From contig CALXOD010000058.1 of NCBI GenBank assembly GCA_944389925.1, positions 1 through 54,364 of the forward strand: DNA of 54,364 nucleotides, written 5' to 3'. Numbering within the stretch: position 1 is the first letter of the stretch; each line of letters opens with the position of its first letter. Below, piece by piece: positions 1 through 8,943 of this stretch. The translations under genes were made by a program, and so were the position numbers. This stretch comes from an uncultured Victivallaceae bacterium (GTDB lineage: Bacteria > Verrucomicrobiota > Lentisphaeria > Victivallales > Victivallaceae). The notes under the pieces are model-generated. The model was not told where the DNA came from. It saw only the letters and a list, made by a program, of their open reading frames with translations, and did no database searches.

Positions 1-269
1 GATGAATTTTTTCAGGGAGAAAATTATGGCTCCCACGGAAGAAGGCGTTTTCTCTTCCGGCAAATGAAGAGAAACGGGGCGTTCTTCTGAATTTGATGAG
101 CGGGATAACGGTTCTCTGAGACGGTTGCGGAAAAGGGACAGAGAACTCCCGGCGGGAAGGAAAATGGGGATGCAGCAGATTTCACTGTGGCATTTTTCTT
201 TTGGCATTCTATATTAATAGTTTTGTGAGATACAGAGGAATGAAGAAACGGAGAGGGAGCCGCAACCAG

Positions 270-1712
270 ATGGCTGCTGTGCAGAATAAATACCAGATGG
301 ACTTGTGCCATGGGCCGCTTTTCGGACAGATCGTGGTATTTTCCGTGCCGCTGATGTTGTCGGGGATTCTACAGTTGCTGTTCAACGCCACCGACTTGAT
401 CGTCATCGGACGCCTGGCGCCGCACGAAGCTCTGGCGGCAGTGGGGTCCACGGGGTCGCTGACGGGCTTGATCGTGAATGTCTTCATGGGGCTTTCGGTC
501 GGCACCAATGTATTGGTGGCTAACTACTATGGTGCTCGCGACCGGAAGATGACCAGTCGGACGGTGCATACCGCTATTCTGATGGCGATGGTGGGGGGAG
601 TGGTGCTGGGGATTTTGGGGATCCTGCTGGCGCGGCCGCTGCTGTTGCTGATGGGAACGCCGGAGAATGTGTTGCCGAAGGCGTGCCTTTACATGTGGAT
701 TTATTTCGGGGGGATGCCCTTCATTATTCTGTATAATTTCGGCAGTGCGGTGATGCGGGCGGTAGGGGATACTCGGCGGCCCTTGTATTTTCTGGCGTTT
801 GCCGGCGTGATTAATGTCGGATTGAATCTGTTTTTCGTGCTGGTTTTCAAAATGGATGTTGCGGGGGTGGCGCTGGGGACCGTCATCGCGCAGGCGGTAG
901 CTTCCTGGCTGGTGCTGAGGTGTCTCCGGAATGCACGGGATGCCTGCCGGTTGCGTTACCGGAGCCTGCGGATTGATCCGGTGATTTTGAAACGCATGCT
1001 GTGGATCGGCTTGCCGGCGGGGATTCAGGGAACGTTTTTTTCCATTTCCAACATGACGATCCAGTCTTCGGTCAACTCTTTCGGCTCGTTTGCGATCGCC
1101 GGGAATACGGCGGCCAGCAGTCTGGAAGGATTTGTGTACATCGGAGCGAGTGCGTTGCACCAGGCGGCAGTCAGTTTTGCCGGGCAGAATCTGGGGGGGA
1201 AATGTTACGGCCGGATTTTGCGGAGCCTGCGGTACTGCATTCTCTGTGCCGCGGTCATGTGTCTGGTGCTGGGGCTCGGTTTCCTGTTGTTCGGATCGTC
1301 TCTGCTTTCCCTGTATAATACCAATCCCGAGGTGATTGACTGGGGGATGCTGCGGATGAAGATTCTGCTGACGACCTGTTTCCTCTGCGGGGTGATGGAC
1401 GTGATCAGTGGGGGGCTGCGGGGACTGGGACATTCGGTCATGCCCGCGGTGGTGACGCTGCTGGGCGTCTGTGTTTTCCGGGTGTTCTGGGTTTGCGCCA
1501 TTTTCCCGTTGTACCCGACCATGGGGAATCTGATGTTGTCTTATCCGATCAGCTGGCTTTTGACGGGGCTGGTGAACGGCTTTTACTTGTATCGGGTGTG
1601 TCAGAAGTTACTGGGGCGGGATGGACATATCCGCTTGAATCTGCGGGCGGATCGCGGAGCGGCAGGCACAGCGCCGATGCTGATGCGGAACAGCGGAAAA
1701 GAAGTGAAATAA
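270..1712 (+). CDS. MATE-family multidrug/Na+ antiporter
   Basis: A polytopic inner-membrane protein of about 480 residues, the usual length for NorM/MATE exporters, which expel cationic drugs or metabolites in exchange for Na+ or H+. The first helix has the family signature (VPLMLSGILQLLFNATDLIVIGRL), and the protein shows two repeated bundles of about six helices each. Start: the frame is open from 201, with possible starts at 201, 240 and 270. I chose ATG 270 because GGAGAGGGAG lies 10 bases upstream at 250-259; the other two have no well-spaced ribosome binding site. The gene abuts a convergent regulator gene with no spacer. Whether the regulator at 1713-2774 controls it is unknown. The substrate cannot be told from sequence. 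Confidence 0.88.
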   Translation: MAAVQNKYQMDLCHGPLFGQIVVFSVPLMLSGILQLLFNATDLIVIGRLAPHEALAAVGSTGSLTGLIVNVFMGLSVGTNVLVANYYGARDRKMTSRTVHTAILMAMVGGVVLGILGILLARPLLLLMGTPENVLPKACLYMWIYFGGMPFIILYNFGSAVMRAVGDTRRPLYFLAFAGVINVGLNLFFVLVFKMDVAGVALGTVIAQAVASWLVLRCLRNARDACRLRYRSLRIDPVILKRMLWIGLPAGIQGTFFSISNMTIQSSVNSFGSFAIAGNTAASSLEGFVYIGASALHQAAVSFAGQNLGGKCYGRILRSLRYCILCAAVMCLVLGLGFLLFGSSLLSLYNTNPEVIDWGMLRMKILLTTCFLCGVMDVISGGLRGLGHSVMPAVVTLLGVCVFRVFWVCAIFPLYPTMGNLMLSYPISWLLTGLVNGFYLYRVCQKLLGRDGHIRLNLRADRGAAGTAPMLMRNSGKEVK

Positions 1713-2774
1713 TTATGAACGGCAGCCGGCCGGTCCGGGCCGATCCTCTTGCCGGACGGTGGCTGCCAGAAGCGTATGTTGCATAGACTCATCTCCGGCA
1801 AAGCGCTTCCGGATGATTTGAGCTGCGGCCTTCCCCAGAGTGGTCGCATCAATGTCCAGGTAGGCGTGTCCACTGCCTTTGATGTGAACAGTCTGATTGG
1901 TGGCGATGACCAGGGAGTTCCAGGACGGGAGGCCGGGAATCCGGCTGAAAAGTTCGTGGATTTTCCAGAAAGCCCGCCCAAAGGCGAACAGGCCATCCAC
2001 CGGAATTTTTTCCCGGGCCAGCCGCATGGTGCCCTCTTCCAGCCGATCAAGATCGACCAGCAGTCTCCGGAAATCCGGAGTTTTTCCGGCCCGGGCCATG
2101 CGTTCGCAGAAAGCCTGGGTCATATCGGCGTATTCTTTTTCCTGCCCATCGATCACAAACAGCGGTGTATCGACCTCGTGTGCAAGAAAATATTCGGCAA
2201 TGGTTCTTCCTGCAGCGGCATAGTCGTATTTTACACTGCCCCGGGCGTTTTCCGGTCCGCGGGCGATGCAGACGACGGGCAATCCCGCTGCATCCAGCCG
2301 ATTGATCATGTCGAAGTGGTTCGGAGAAGGATGCAGCCAGACCAACGCATCCAGCTGCAGGTGGAGGATTTCCGCCGCCGCTCGTTCCGGTGTGTTGCCG
2401 GAAAGCACGAGCATCGGCAACATCAGCCCCTGATCTGTGGCCAGTTCCCGGCGGAGGGCATCCAGAATTTCCCAGTAATAAAGATCAAAACAAAGGGAGT
2501 TCCCCTGAAACAGCAGAACCCCGATGGAGGGGGCCGCTCCTCCCGCCGGAGCGTGCAGGCCCGGGCAGGGATTGCTGAATGCCCCTGAGCCGTGGCGTAC
2601 GATCAGTCTGCCGTCTTTAACCAGACCGGCAATCACTCGTCTTACCGTAGTGCGGCTGGCGTGAAACAGCTGACAGAGCTCCCGTTCAGACGAAATTTTG
2701 ACCGATTCCTGGGGATTGCGACGGATCTCTTCCAGGATATGTTGTCGAATGACCGTATTGAGATTGGATTTCAT
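1713..2774 (-). CDS. GntR-type HTH / LacI-type sensor transcriptional regulator
   Basis: A 353-residue one-component regulator. Residues about 5-65 form a GntR winged helix (SSERELCQLFHASRTTVRR, then DGRLIVRHGSGAF). The rest resembles a LacI/periplasmic-binding-protein ligand domain (IGVLLFQGN, LQLDALVWLHP, GLPVVCIARG, HAYLDIDATTLGKAAAQII). This hybrid design usually senses a sugar. The open frame extends further upstream, but ATG 2774 is preferred because GGAAA precedes it and a promoter lies at 2805-2832. It follows the heparinase gene (2907-5534) on the same strand but has its own promoter, so it may regulate that module. It meets the MATE gene tail to tail. Ligand and targets are inferred only from context. 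Confidence 0.82.
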   Translation of the reverse strand: MKSNLNTVIRQHILEEIRRNPQESVKISSERELCQLFHASRTTVRRVIAGLVKDGRLIVRHGSGAFSNPCPGLHAPAGGAAPSIGVLLFQGNSLCFDLYYWEILDALRRELATDQGLMLPMLVLSGNTPERAAAEILHLQLDALVWLHPSPNHFDMINRLDAAGLPVVCIARGPENARGSVKYDYAAAGRTIAEYFLAHEVDTPLFVIDGQEKEYADMTQAFCERMARAGKTPDFRRLLVDLDRLEEGTMRLAREKIPVDGLFAFGRAFWKIHELFSRIPGLPSWNSLVIATNQTVHIKGSGHAYLDIDATTLGKAAAQIIRKRFAGDESMQHTLLAATVRQEDRPGPAGCRS

Positions 2775-2804
2775 AATGTTTCCAGTATGAGCGTATCGTA
2801 AAAT

Positions 2805-2832
2805 AGTATAACTCTGTTCCGAGGTATTGCAA
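2805..2832 (-). promoter_or_regulatory. sigma70-like promoter of the GntR/LacI regulator
   Basis: On the minus strand, TTGCAA (2827-2832), a 16-base spacer and TATACT (2805-2810). It lies about 30 bases upstream of the chosen ATG at 2774. The heptamer TATCGTA occurs on the plus strand at 2794-2800 and 2856-2862, flanking the promoter, and could be an operator pair for autoregulation (inference). Confidence 0.6.
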
Positions 2833-2906
2833 ATATATTTCATGTGCATCCGGAATATCGTACAGAAAAAGGCAGAACCGGAACTTTATTGTCGAAAAGA
2901 TCGCGT

Positions 2907-5534
2907 TTATTCTTTTTGCGGTTCCACCGGGGAAGAGGCCGGCCATCCCACGACAGCACGACGGAAAAACTCCAATGAAACCTTTTCCAGCGGCCATTCC
3001 CATCCGGGAAGTTGCTGGAACATCAGAATTTTTCGCTTCGGGTCCACCTGGAACCCCCAGTTTCCCATCAGGGTGCCTTGCGGGCAGCTTCGGAGTGGTT
3101 GTGAAAGCAGATAGCCGAGACGTCGTCCGTCGGCGTGTTTCACGCAGACGAAATCAGCCGGAGCTCCGGTAGCATCATATCCGGAAAAGGGTGGGTGATA
3201 TTTCATTTCCTCGCCGGACGCTGTTGTGATGGTGGTTCGGGGGAACGGTGTGTGCCGGATCTGCCGGGTAGCTGTCTGCAGCCGGCCGTTGACGAGATAA
3301 AGGGACTGCAGTTGGTCGTCCGGTGTAAAGAACAGACACCCGTATTCTCCGCTGGCTACGGCGTTTCCCATCTGAGCATCCTGCTGCTGATGGTGAAAAA
3401 TCCAGTATTCTCCTTCCGGAAAACGTAGTTGCAGAATACCAGCTTGCGGCGTTCGTAACAGTTGCACGTCCTGTGCCTGGCCACTCGGCAGCAGAACAGT
3501 GGTGAAACAGGCGGGTGCGGTGCTGATTCTGCGTCGCAGAACCAGATGATTTCTTCGAAATTTGTCGCTGAGAGCATTATTTTCCCGCGCCCGTCGGACG
3601 GAAGGGTTGTCGCCTTGCCAGATTTCCAGATCCGACGCTACGGGAAAAAACACTGTGCAGGCATCCTGTTGGTCTGGTTTGAACGAGGCATATCCGAAGG
3701 TGGCATTCCGGGGCAGGGCGATCCGCTTTTGATTTTGCAGAAATCCATATCCCCAGTAAGGGCGGTTCAGGTTGGCGCGATCCTGCTCGTTTTCCGGCAT
3801 GCGCCACGAAGCGCGTTCTTCCGGGGGCATGAGGTCGTCTGTCTGCGCCTGACCGGGGCCGTGATCGGATCCGATGGTGATGGTTTCGTCAACATCCGCG
3901 GAGCCGTGCAGGAAGTAATCGTAGATTTTTCCACCGGGACCCGCTTCAAAAAAATCCACGCAGCAATATGTCCCGTTCATTCTGCGGATGAGAAAGAGAG
4001 TACGCCGATATTGGCCCAGTTCCGGATAGGCCCGCCGACCGTCTACGCTGATGACTTGAATGGCGGGAGAGGCAATGTCCATATACAGCAGATTGCCGAA
4101 CACATCGGGCGTTTCCTGCTGATTACAACCATCCACCACGACCAGATTGTGAGCCGCGCTTTGGATGGTCCAGCAGGCCATGCGGGTATGGGTGTAACCG
4201 ATGTCCGAGAGCATTTCCCGATGGTGAGAGAAAAGGGTCATGCCGAGCAGATCATAATGACGGTGCCCGATTTTGGCCGGGAATGACAGGTGCAGCTGGG
4301 TTTGTTCCGGTACGAGCCGGCCGCATAACGCCGCATAACGGAGCCCCGGACTTAAAAATGAGGATTGGGCATATCCGCTTCCTGCCCGTTTGGGTGTTAC
4401 CCAGGTGTCCGAGAGCGGCAGGCGTCGTCCATCCGGGTAACGGAACTGCTGTAACCGTTGCGACGCCGCCGGGAGGGCGGGAAGGAATTCCCGAGCTGCT
4501 TTTCCCCGGTATCCCTCCAGAGCGTCGGCGACCCGGGAAAGATACAGGACTGCCTGGGCATGGTAGCTGACCGTTGCTTCCTTCCAGAACCCGTCAAAAT
4601 AAAAACCGGCCTTTGCAAATTGCTGTGCCCGCTGGATGGCTGTTTCGACGTAATCGTCTTTGCCGCAGATCCGGCCGGCAATGACCAGATCCCGCCACAG
4701 GCGCGGCGACATATTATGGTAGCGTTCCGGATACCGCAGGGGGGCATCGCATGCGGCAAAGAAAAATCCCTGCAGAATATCTTGCTCTTCCGAAAGTTTC
4801 TGTTCCGTCAACACCTGCGGGTAGCTTCGGGAATGGCGGATCAGATCGAACGTTAAGATCAGATCCACCGGAATATCGGTGTATGCCCACCATGACCAGC
4901 GGCTGGTACGATGATCCGGCATCAGCTCCTTATCCGCCGGCACTCCCGTATACCAGGTGACGGGGTGTGCCGGAAAGTCGTATTTGAAGGCGAAATCCGG
5001 AAAGTTCCGTGCCAGTCCACAGAGAATCAGGGCTGCCCGACGTGCATAGGATTCGTCTCCGGTGCGATAGTAATGTCGGGCCATCCACAGCGCTGCGGTG
5101 GCAAAGACGGTCGCTTTTCGACTGGCAATGCCTGCGGAGAAATAATAGCGACGTCCATCTTGGGCTTGATGGTATGGTTCCTGAAGGATTTTTCCGGAGG
5201 GGGGCTGAACCTTGGTGATGCCGTTTTCCGGATATTGTTGCGAAGGGAATTTCTGTCGACAGAAGTCGCAGGTCAGGACCTCCGGCTCATCCGGATTCCA
5301 GGAAAAAGCCGATCCCTGCCCGTTGCCGCAGTTCGGTGTCGGACACATGACGAAGAAAATGCCGCTGCGGTTCGGCAGCAGACGCAGCAATTCTGATTCC
5401 GGAATTTGCATGAGTCGTATGACTGCGGGGGATGCTGCAGGGGCCGCATCTTGGGCCCAACTGCCATAGACCGCACCGGTGGCATGGAATGCTGCCGTCA
5501 GGAAGAGAAGGGGGGAAAGCAGAAATTTCATCAT
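2907..5534 (-). CDS. secreted heparinase II/III-family polysaccharide lyase
   Basis: About 875 residues with a signal peptide (MMKFLLSPLLFLTAAFHATGA). Near residues 64-92 a CPTPNCG...CDFC pair forms the putative zinc knuckle common in this family. An alpha/alpha barrel follows, with candidate catalytic residues Asn274 (YHNMSPRLW), Tyr324 (VSYH) and His424/His426 (GHRHYDLLG). A beta-sandwich C-terminal domain starts near the last motif and contains SAAHNLVVVDG. Such enzymes cleave uronic-acid polysaccharides (heparin, alginate, related glycans) by beta-elimination; the substrate cannot be assigned here. The frame opens at a TTG at 5555, but ATG 5534 (or 5531) gives a clean signal peptide and follows the pseudopilin stop by 17 bases, so the two are probably cotranscribed. 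Numbering assumes ATG 5534. Confidence 0.85.
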   Translation of the reverse strand: MMKFLLSPLLFLTAAFHATGAVYGSWAQDAAPAASPAVIRLMQIPESELLRLLPNRSGIFFVMCPTPNCGNGQGSAFSWNPDEPEVLTCDFCRQKFPSQQYPENGITKVQPPSGKILQEPYHQAQDGRRYYFSAGIASRKATVFATAALWMARHYYRTGDESYARRAALILCGLARNFPDFAFKYDFPAHPVTWYTGVPADKELMPDHRTSRWSWWAYTDIPVDLILTFDLIRHSRSYPQVLTEQKLSEEQDILQGFFFAACDAPLRYPERYHNMSPRLWRDLVIAGRICGKDDYVETAIQRAQQFAKAGFYFDGFWKEATVSYHAQAVLYLSRVADALEGYRGKAAREFLPALPAASQRLQQFRYPDGRRLPLSDTWVTPKRAGSGYAQSSFLSPGLRYAALCGRLVPEQTQLHLSFPAKIGHRHYDLLGMTLFSHHREMLSDIGYTHTRMACWTIQSAAHNLVVVDGCNQQETPDVFGNLLYMDIASPAIQVISVDGRRAYPELGQYRRTLFLIRRMNGTYCCVDFFEAGPGGKIYDYFLHGSADVDETITIGSDHGPGQAQTDDLMPPEERASWRMPENEQDRANLNRPYWGYGFLQNQKRIALPRNATFGYASFKPDQQDACTVFFPVASDLEIWQGDNPSVRRARENNALSDKFRRNHLVLRRRISTAPACFTTVLLPSGQAQDVQLLRTPQAGILQLRFPEGEYWIFHHQQQDAQMGNAVASGEYGCLFFTPDDQLQSLYLVNGRLQTATRQIRHTPFPRTTITTASGEEMKYHPPFSGYDATGAPADFVCVKHADGRRLGYLLSQPLRSCPQGTLMGNWGFQVDPKRKILMFQQLPGWEWPLEKVSLEFFRRAVVGWPASSPVEPQKE

Positions 5535-5551
5535 TGCGATTCCATACTGAC

Positions 5552-6334
5552 TCAATCCTGGTTCCAGCGACTGTTTCGGAAATAGTCGGCAAGATAATCG
5601 CCGCCACCGTAATACGGACTGTTCGACAGCTGAACAGTATGGGCCTGATTTCGATCCACATGTCCGTCCGCGAAGAGCGAGTTGGCAAAACCGTTATGGC
5701 GGGGATCCGGATAACGGCCGCCGTTATTGCCTGAAGCACAGGGAATGTTCCAACGGTTCGGGTCCTTGTCGGTGATCCAGAAAGTTGCGGCAGGGCGTTT
5801 CAGATATTTCAACGGGCGGTAGGCCCGGCCCTGCTGTATTTTGGTAGTCGGGCCGGTTACGATGTTGAAGCCGGCAATGAATTCACTGATGGAATAGGCG
5901 AACATCTTTTTATGGCTTTGGAGTTTGTCTCCCGGACAGTTCATGACGCTTTCCAGATATTCAGGAGATTGGTTGGCGTCCGGCGGCGAAAGAGTGGAGC
6001 CGCTGGCGTAAGTGGCGAAAGGGCCGGCGGGGAGCGGCAGATATTTACCGGCAAACAAACCGACATACCAGAACCCGATTGTATTGTACAGGACTCCGTA
6101 AGCATGAAAATCCTGAAACCGGGTGGCGTATGGTGTGGTCCAGGTTTCATGATCATCACTGTAACTTAGCATAGCCGTGCCGATTTGGCGCAGATTGCCG
6201 GTACATTTGGCTGAATGCGCCGCCGCCCGTGCTTTTCCCAGAGCGGGAAGCAGCATAGATGCGAGGATGGCGATGATCGCTATGACGACCAGCAACTCAA
6301 TCAAGGTGAAGAAACGCAGCGCAGATTTTTTCAT
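5552..6334 (-). CDS. prepilin-type N-terminal helix protein, H-X9-DG family
   Basis: A 260-residue protein starting [17 protein letters not shown], the class III (type IV pilin/pseudopilin) signal and hydrophobic helix. Near the C-terminus, [12 protein letters not shown] fits the H-X9-DG motif of prepilin-type proteins abundant in Planctomycetota and Lentisphaerota. The residue before FTLIE is Phe, not the usual Gly, so cleavage by prepilin peptidase is uncertain. Start: ATG 6334 is preceded by AGGGAGAA with good spacing; the frame is open further upstream to 6436, across the promoter, and that extension is rejected. It is the first gene of an apparent operon with the lyase downstream. Its role (surface fibre, secretion pseudopilin or glycan binding) is not known. 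Confidence 0.85.
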   Translation of the reverse strand: MKKSALRFFTLIELLVVIAIIAILASMLLPALGKARAAAHSAKCTGNLRQIGTAMLSYSDDHETWTTPYATRFQDFHAYGVLYNTIGFWYVGLFAGKYLPLPAGPFATYASGSTLSPPDANQSPEYLESVMNCPGDKLQSHKKMFAYSISEFIAGFNIVTGPTTKIQQGRAYRPLKYLKRPAATFWITDKDPNRWNIPCASGNNGGRYPDPRHNGFANSLFADGHVDRNQAHTVQLSNSPYYGGGDYLADYFRNSRWNQD

Positions 6335-6360
6335 GAACGGTTCTCCCTGAAAGTGATGTT

Positions 6361-6392
6361 TTGACTCCAGTTGATACCAGATAATACCAGTT
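6361..6392. repeat. 10-bp phased direct repeats (candidate operator)
   Basis: On the plus strand, ACTCCAG, ATACCAG and ATACCAG recur at about 10-base spacing (minus strand: CTGGTAT, CTGGTAT, CTGGAGT). They lie immediately downstream of the -10 box at 6396-6401, a classic repressor position. One-turn spacing suggests multimeric protein binding on one DNA face. The binding protein is unknown. Confidence 0.55.
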
Positions 6393-6395
6393 GTT

Positions 6396-6424
6396 ATTAT
6401 ACATAAAAAAAAGATGAAAGTCAA
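6396..6424 (-). promoter_or_regulatory. strong sigma70-like promoter of the pseudopilin-lyase operon
   Basis: Minus strand: TTGACT (6419-6424), a 17-base spacer and a perfect TATAAT (6396-6401). Predicted transcription starts near 6389, giving a leader of about 55 bases to ATG 6334. The phased repeats at 6361-6392 overlap the predicted start, suggesting strict repression. Confidence 0.75.
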
Positions 6425-6600
6425 GTTTTTTGTCAAAATTCAGGAAAAATATTCTTATTCTCTGTCTGGCTGGCGGGGAGAAGACATACATTCCTAATGT
6501 AAATTGCATACGGCGGAAAGTTGTCTATTTTTGATCTGCTTCCCATCAGGTGGCTGCAAGTAGTATGGTGATCATTGGCTGGCCAATGTCAGCCTGGAAC

Positions 6601-6655
6601 AGGGAAAAAAGAAAAACGACCGGATGGGCATCAGCATTGTCCCATCCGGTCGTTT
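6601..6655 (-). terminator. rho-independent terminator of the prmA / alpha-barrel gene run
   Basis: Perfect 15-bp inverted repeat: 6614-6628 (AAACGACCGGATGGG) pairs with 6641-6655, with a 12-base loop. On the minus strand it is followed by a T-rich tail (TTCTTTTTT). It lies 16 bases after the stop of the gene at 6672-7853. Confidence 0.9.
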
Positions 6656-6671
6656 GGCGGTTGAAGGCGCG

Positions 6672-7853
6672 TCAGCGCTGCTTTTCCACCTTGTAAGCGA
6701 AGGTGTTTTCTGTGGCGTAGTAGAGCAGCGACATAATCGCATAACCGGTTGCACGCGTATTGCAGAAATCGCGGTCCACCCGGTATTCCCCGGTCATACC
6801 GTGGAAGGCGCCGTGGAATCGGCTTTCCGGGTTCAAATACTGCTGATTCAGCAAATACTGCGCAGTTTTTTCCATAACCGCATCATATTCACCATCGACG
6901 GCACCGAGGCGTTTGGCGGTGAGCATTTCCAGCAGAATCACGCCGGCCGCGTTCGGGATGGAGTCCTGCCAGTCCGCCGGTCCGAAGCCTCCATCGGCCT
7001 TCTGCTGACGTGCCATGCAGTCCAGGAAACGCCGGGCGGCTTCCCGATAGCGGTCTTTGCCCGTGTACTGCCACGCCGCGAGGTTGGCCAGTGCGCCGAA
7101 GTCGTCATTGAATTTATGCATGGCAATCCAACCGGAGGGAGCCCAGGCTGGATCAGCAGTCCGGTCCAGATCCGCTTTGGTACCGTGTTCGCGGATCACC
7201 GTAATGTTGCCGTCGGCGCCGAGGAGGTTTTCGTTGTAGAAATCCAGAATGCGTTTCATCGTATCCACGTATTCCTTCTGTCCCCCGGTTACCTGGGCCA
7301 GCCGGTAGAAGAAGAAGGCGCTGCCGCTGTGGAAGGAGCCGAACCAGTGCGGTTCCCAGTCACCGTCGTCGAAACGGACCGTCCAGTACGGATAACCCGT
7401 TTCCATGCCGTAGCGGACAAACCAGTCCGCATAATAACGTGCCGCCTTACCTGCCGCTTCGTCTCCGGACACAACGGAATAATCCAGCATGGCCCACGCT
7501 CCGGTCAGCGCATCGCGGGGATGAGCTACGGGAGTCTGCGGCGTATTTTCATGGAGCACGCCGAAAACCCGGTCCTGCCATGGGACGAAATTCTGGAGGG
7601 AGCGCAGATAGGAGACGCCGCGGCCCGCGGCTTCGAGATAGCGCTGGTCGCCGAAGGCACGGTGTCCGGAGAGCAGCAGACTGACGACTACGCCGGTGGT
7701 CCAGTTGGTGGTCCAGGTCTGGATGACGTTGTTACGGCAGTCCGCGATGAATGGAAAGCGACCGCAGTCGGCGCTTTCCGGGGTCTGCAGCTGCTCGCGC
7801 ACGAAGTATTCGAGGCCGAGTTTTGCCGCATTCAAAGCTTTTTCTTTCAGCAT
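6672..7853 (-). CDS. (alpha/alpha)6-barrel protein, possible glycoside hydrolase or epimerase
   Basis: A 393-residue cytoplasmic protein with no signal peptide. Repeated helix pairs rich in aromatic residues (WTTNWTTGVVVSLLLSGH, GAWAMLDYSVVSGDEAAGKAARYYADWFV, WYTG-like WQYTGKDRYREAARRFLDCM, QQKADGGFG) indicate a toroid of six helical hairpins, as in GH88/GH105 unsaturated uronyl hydrolases, acylglucosamine epimerases and prenyltransferase-like barrels. I cannot place it in a family. Given the lyases nearby, a sugar-processing role is plausible but inferred. The ATG at 7853 has AGGAGA upstream, and the gap to prmA is 51 bases, so it is probably cotranscribed with prmA. A strong terminator follows. 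Confidence 0.6.
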   Translation of the reverse strand: MLKEKALNAAKLGLEYFVREQLQTPESADCGRFPFIADCRNNVIQTWTTNWTTGVVVSLLLSGHRAFGDQRYLEAAGRGVSYLRSLQNFVPWQDRVFGVLHENTPQTPVAHPRDALTGAWAMLDYSVVSGDEAAGKAARYYADWFVRYGMETGYPYWTVRFDDGDWEPHWFGSFHSGSAFFFYRLAQVTGGQKEYVDTMKRILDFYNENLLGADGNITVIREHGTKADLDRTADPAWAPSGWIAMHKFNDDFGALANLAAWQYTGKDRYREAARRFLDCMARQQKADGGFGPADWQDSIPNAAGVILLEMLTAKRLGAVDGEYDAVMEKTAQYLLNQQYLNPESRFHGAFHGMTGEYRVDRDFCNTRATGYAIMSLLYYATENTFAYKVEKQR

Positions 7854-7904
7854 GGGATGTTTTCTCCTGTATGGTTCTGGATTGTCAGAAAAATGGATGC
7901 AAAT

Positions 7905-8795
7905 TCAAGCGTTTTTGCGGAATAGTCCGCTGGTCCACTCTTTTTCGGTGCACCGGTCCTCTTCGGTGAAACCGAGCGGGAGAAAGGCTTCCGCCACGGT
8001 GTCAAATTCCGTACTGAGAATCCCGGCCAACGCCAGAAAGCCTCCCGGACGCACCCAGCCGGCGATATTGAGCCGGTAGGCTTTCAGCAGGTGTCCGAGG
8101 ATGTTGGCGGCGACTAGATCGTAGCCTTCTTCACGGCCGCGATAAACGGCGGCATCGGCAACCGTCGGGGTCAGCCGTTCCGGAGCGATGCCGTTGCGGG
8201 CGAAGTTTTCCGCGGCGATCCGCACCGCGTCGGGATCATAATCGAAAGCATTGACCGGGTCATAGCCGAGTTTGGCCCCGGCGATGGCAAGAATGCCGGA
8301 ACCACAGCCCGCGTCCAGCAGCGAATGCGCTGCGTTTTCCCGGGCCAGCCGGTCAATGACACGCAGACAGAAAGCCGTGGTGGCATGCTGACCGGTGCCG
8401 AAGCTCATACCCGGGTCGATGTCTACGACGGCTTCTCCAGGGGCAGGCTGATAATCCAGCCAGCCGGGTTTGATCACCAGTCGTTCGGAAATGGGCAGAA
8501 CAGGGAAATATTTTTTCCATACTTCTGCCCAGTCCTCTTTTTTCAGTTCAAAATATTCGGGATCGGTCAACTGCACGCCCCAGGTCCGCCATTCCGGCAC
8601 GGCGATTTTGAGTTGTTCAAAATGGGCCCGGCCGGTTTCCGGATCCGTCGCATAAACGGTATGCCAGGTGGTTCGTTCCTCCCGGTTTTCCCAGGTACTG
8701 AAATCAAGTTCCAGAGCGTTGAGCAGTTCTGCCGCGGCTCCGGGCGAATCGGAGTCATCCCGCATTTTGCAGCAATAGAGCAGATCGTTGGTCAT
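7905..8795 (-). CDS. prmA: ribosomal protein L11 methyltransferase PrmA
   Basis: A 296-residue SAM-dependent methyltransferase, matching the family length of about 290-300. It trimethylates lysines and the N-terminus of ribosomal protein L11. DPGMSFGTGQHATT (127-140) is the PrmA signature, DAGCGSG (161-167) is the SAM-binding motif I, and NILGHLL (231-237) takes the catalytic-loop position. The N-terminal L11-recognition region (1-100) is divergent. It is divergent from guaA, with its own promoter at 8836-8864, and leads a two-gene run with the alpha-barrel gene. Confidence 0.88.
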   Translation of the reverse strand: MTNDLLYCCKMRDDSDSPGAAAELLNALELDFSTWENREERTTWHTVYATDPETGRAHFEQLKIAVPEWRTWGVQLTDPEYFELKKEDWAEVWKKYFPVLPISERLVIKPGWLDYQPAPGEAVVDIDPGMSFGTGQHATTAFCLRVIDRLARENAAHSLLDAGCGSGILAIAGAKLGYDPVNAFDYDPDAVRIAAENFARNGIAPERLTPTVADAAVYRGREEGYDLVAANILGHLLKAYRLNIAGWVRPGGFLALAGILSTEFDTVAEAFLPLGFTEEDRCTEKEWTSGLFRKNA

Positions 8796-8835
8796 GGAGC
8801 GTTCTTTCCTGAATGAAGTGTATGTCGTAACGAAT

Positions 8836-8864
8836 AATATAACTCTTGAACCGGTTTTTTTAAA
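8836..8864 (-). promoter_or_regulatory. sigma70-like promoter of prmA
   Basis: Minus strand: TTTAAA (8859-8864), a 17-base spacer and TATATT (8836-8841), about 40 bases upstream of the prmA ATG. It stands back to back with the guaA promoter at 8874-8901. Confidence 0.5.
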
Positions 8865-8873
8865 GTCGGGGGA

Positions 8874-8901
8874 TTTAAAAAAGCGAAAAACGTGTTATAT
8901 T
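8874..8901 (+). promoter_or_regulatory. extended -10 promoter of the guaA operon
   Basis: TTTAAA (8874-8879), 16 bases, then TATATT (8896-8901) preceded by TGT, giving an extended -10 (TGn-TATATT). Predicted start is about 35 bases upstream of guaA. I see no purine-riboswitch fold in the short leader. Confidence 0.5.
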
Positions 8902-8943
8902 TTATACCAATATTATCCTGTTTCATAATCATTATGGTGGGCC

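Larger units (their letters stand above)
6335..6671. other. intergenic region between two minus-strand genes
   Basis: It holds the pseudopilin operon promoter (6396-6424) with its phased repeats, a 16-base palindrome (CATTGGC-TG-GCCAATG, 6573-6588) of unknown role, and the terminator of the upstream minus-strand gene (6601-6655). I see no open frame with a start and ribosome binding site here. Confidence 0.7.

Noticed and set aside
1-269. Possible partial gene or promoter at the left edge
   Set aside because: No motif, no convincing -35/-10 pair and no open frame with a ribosome binding site; the minus-strand frame at 24-311 has no signal.
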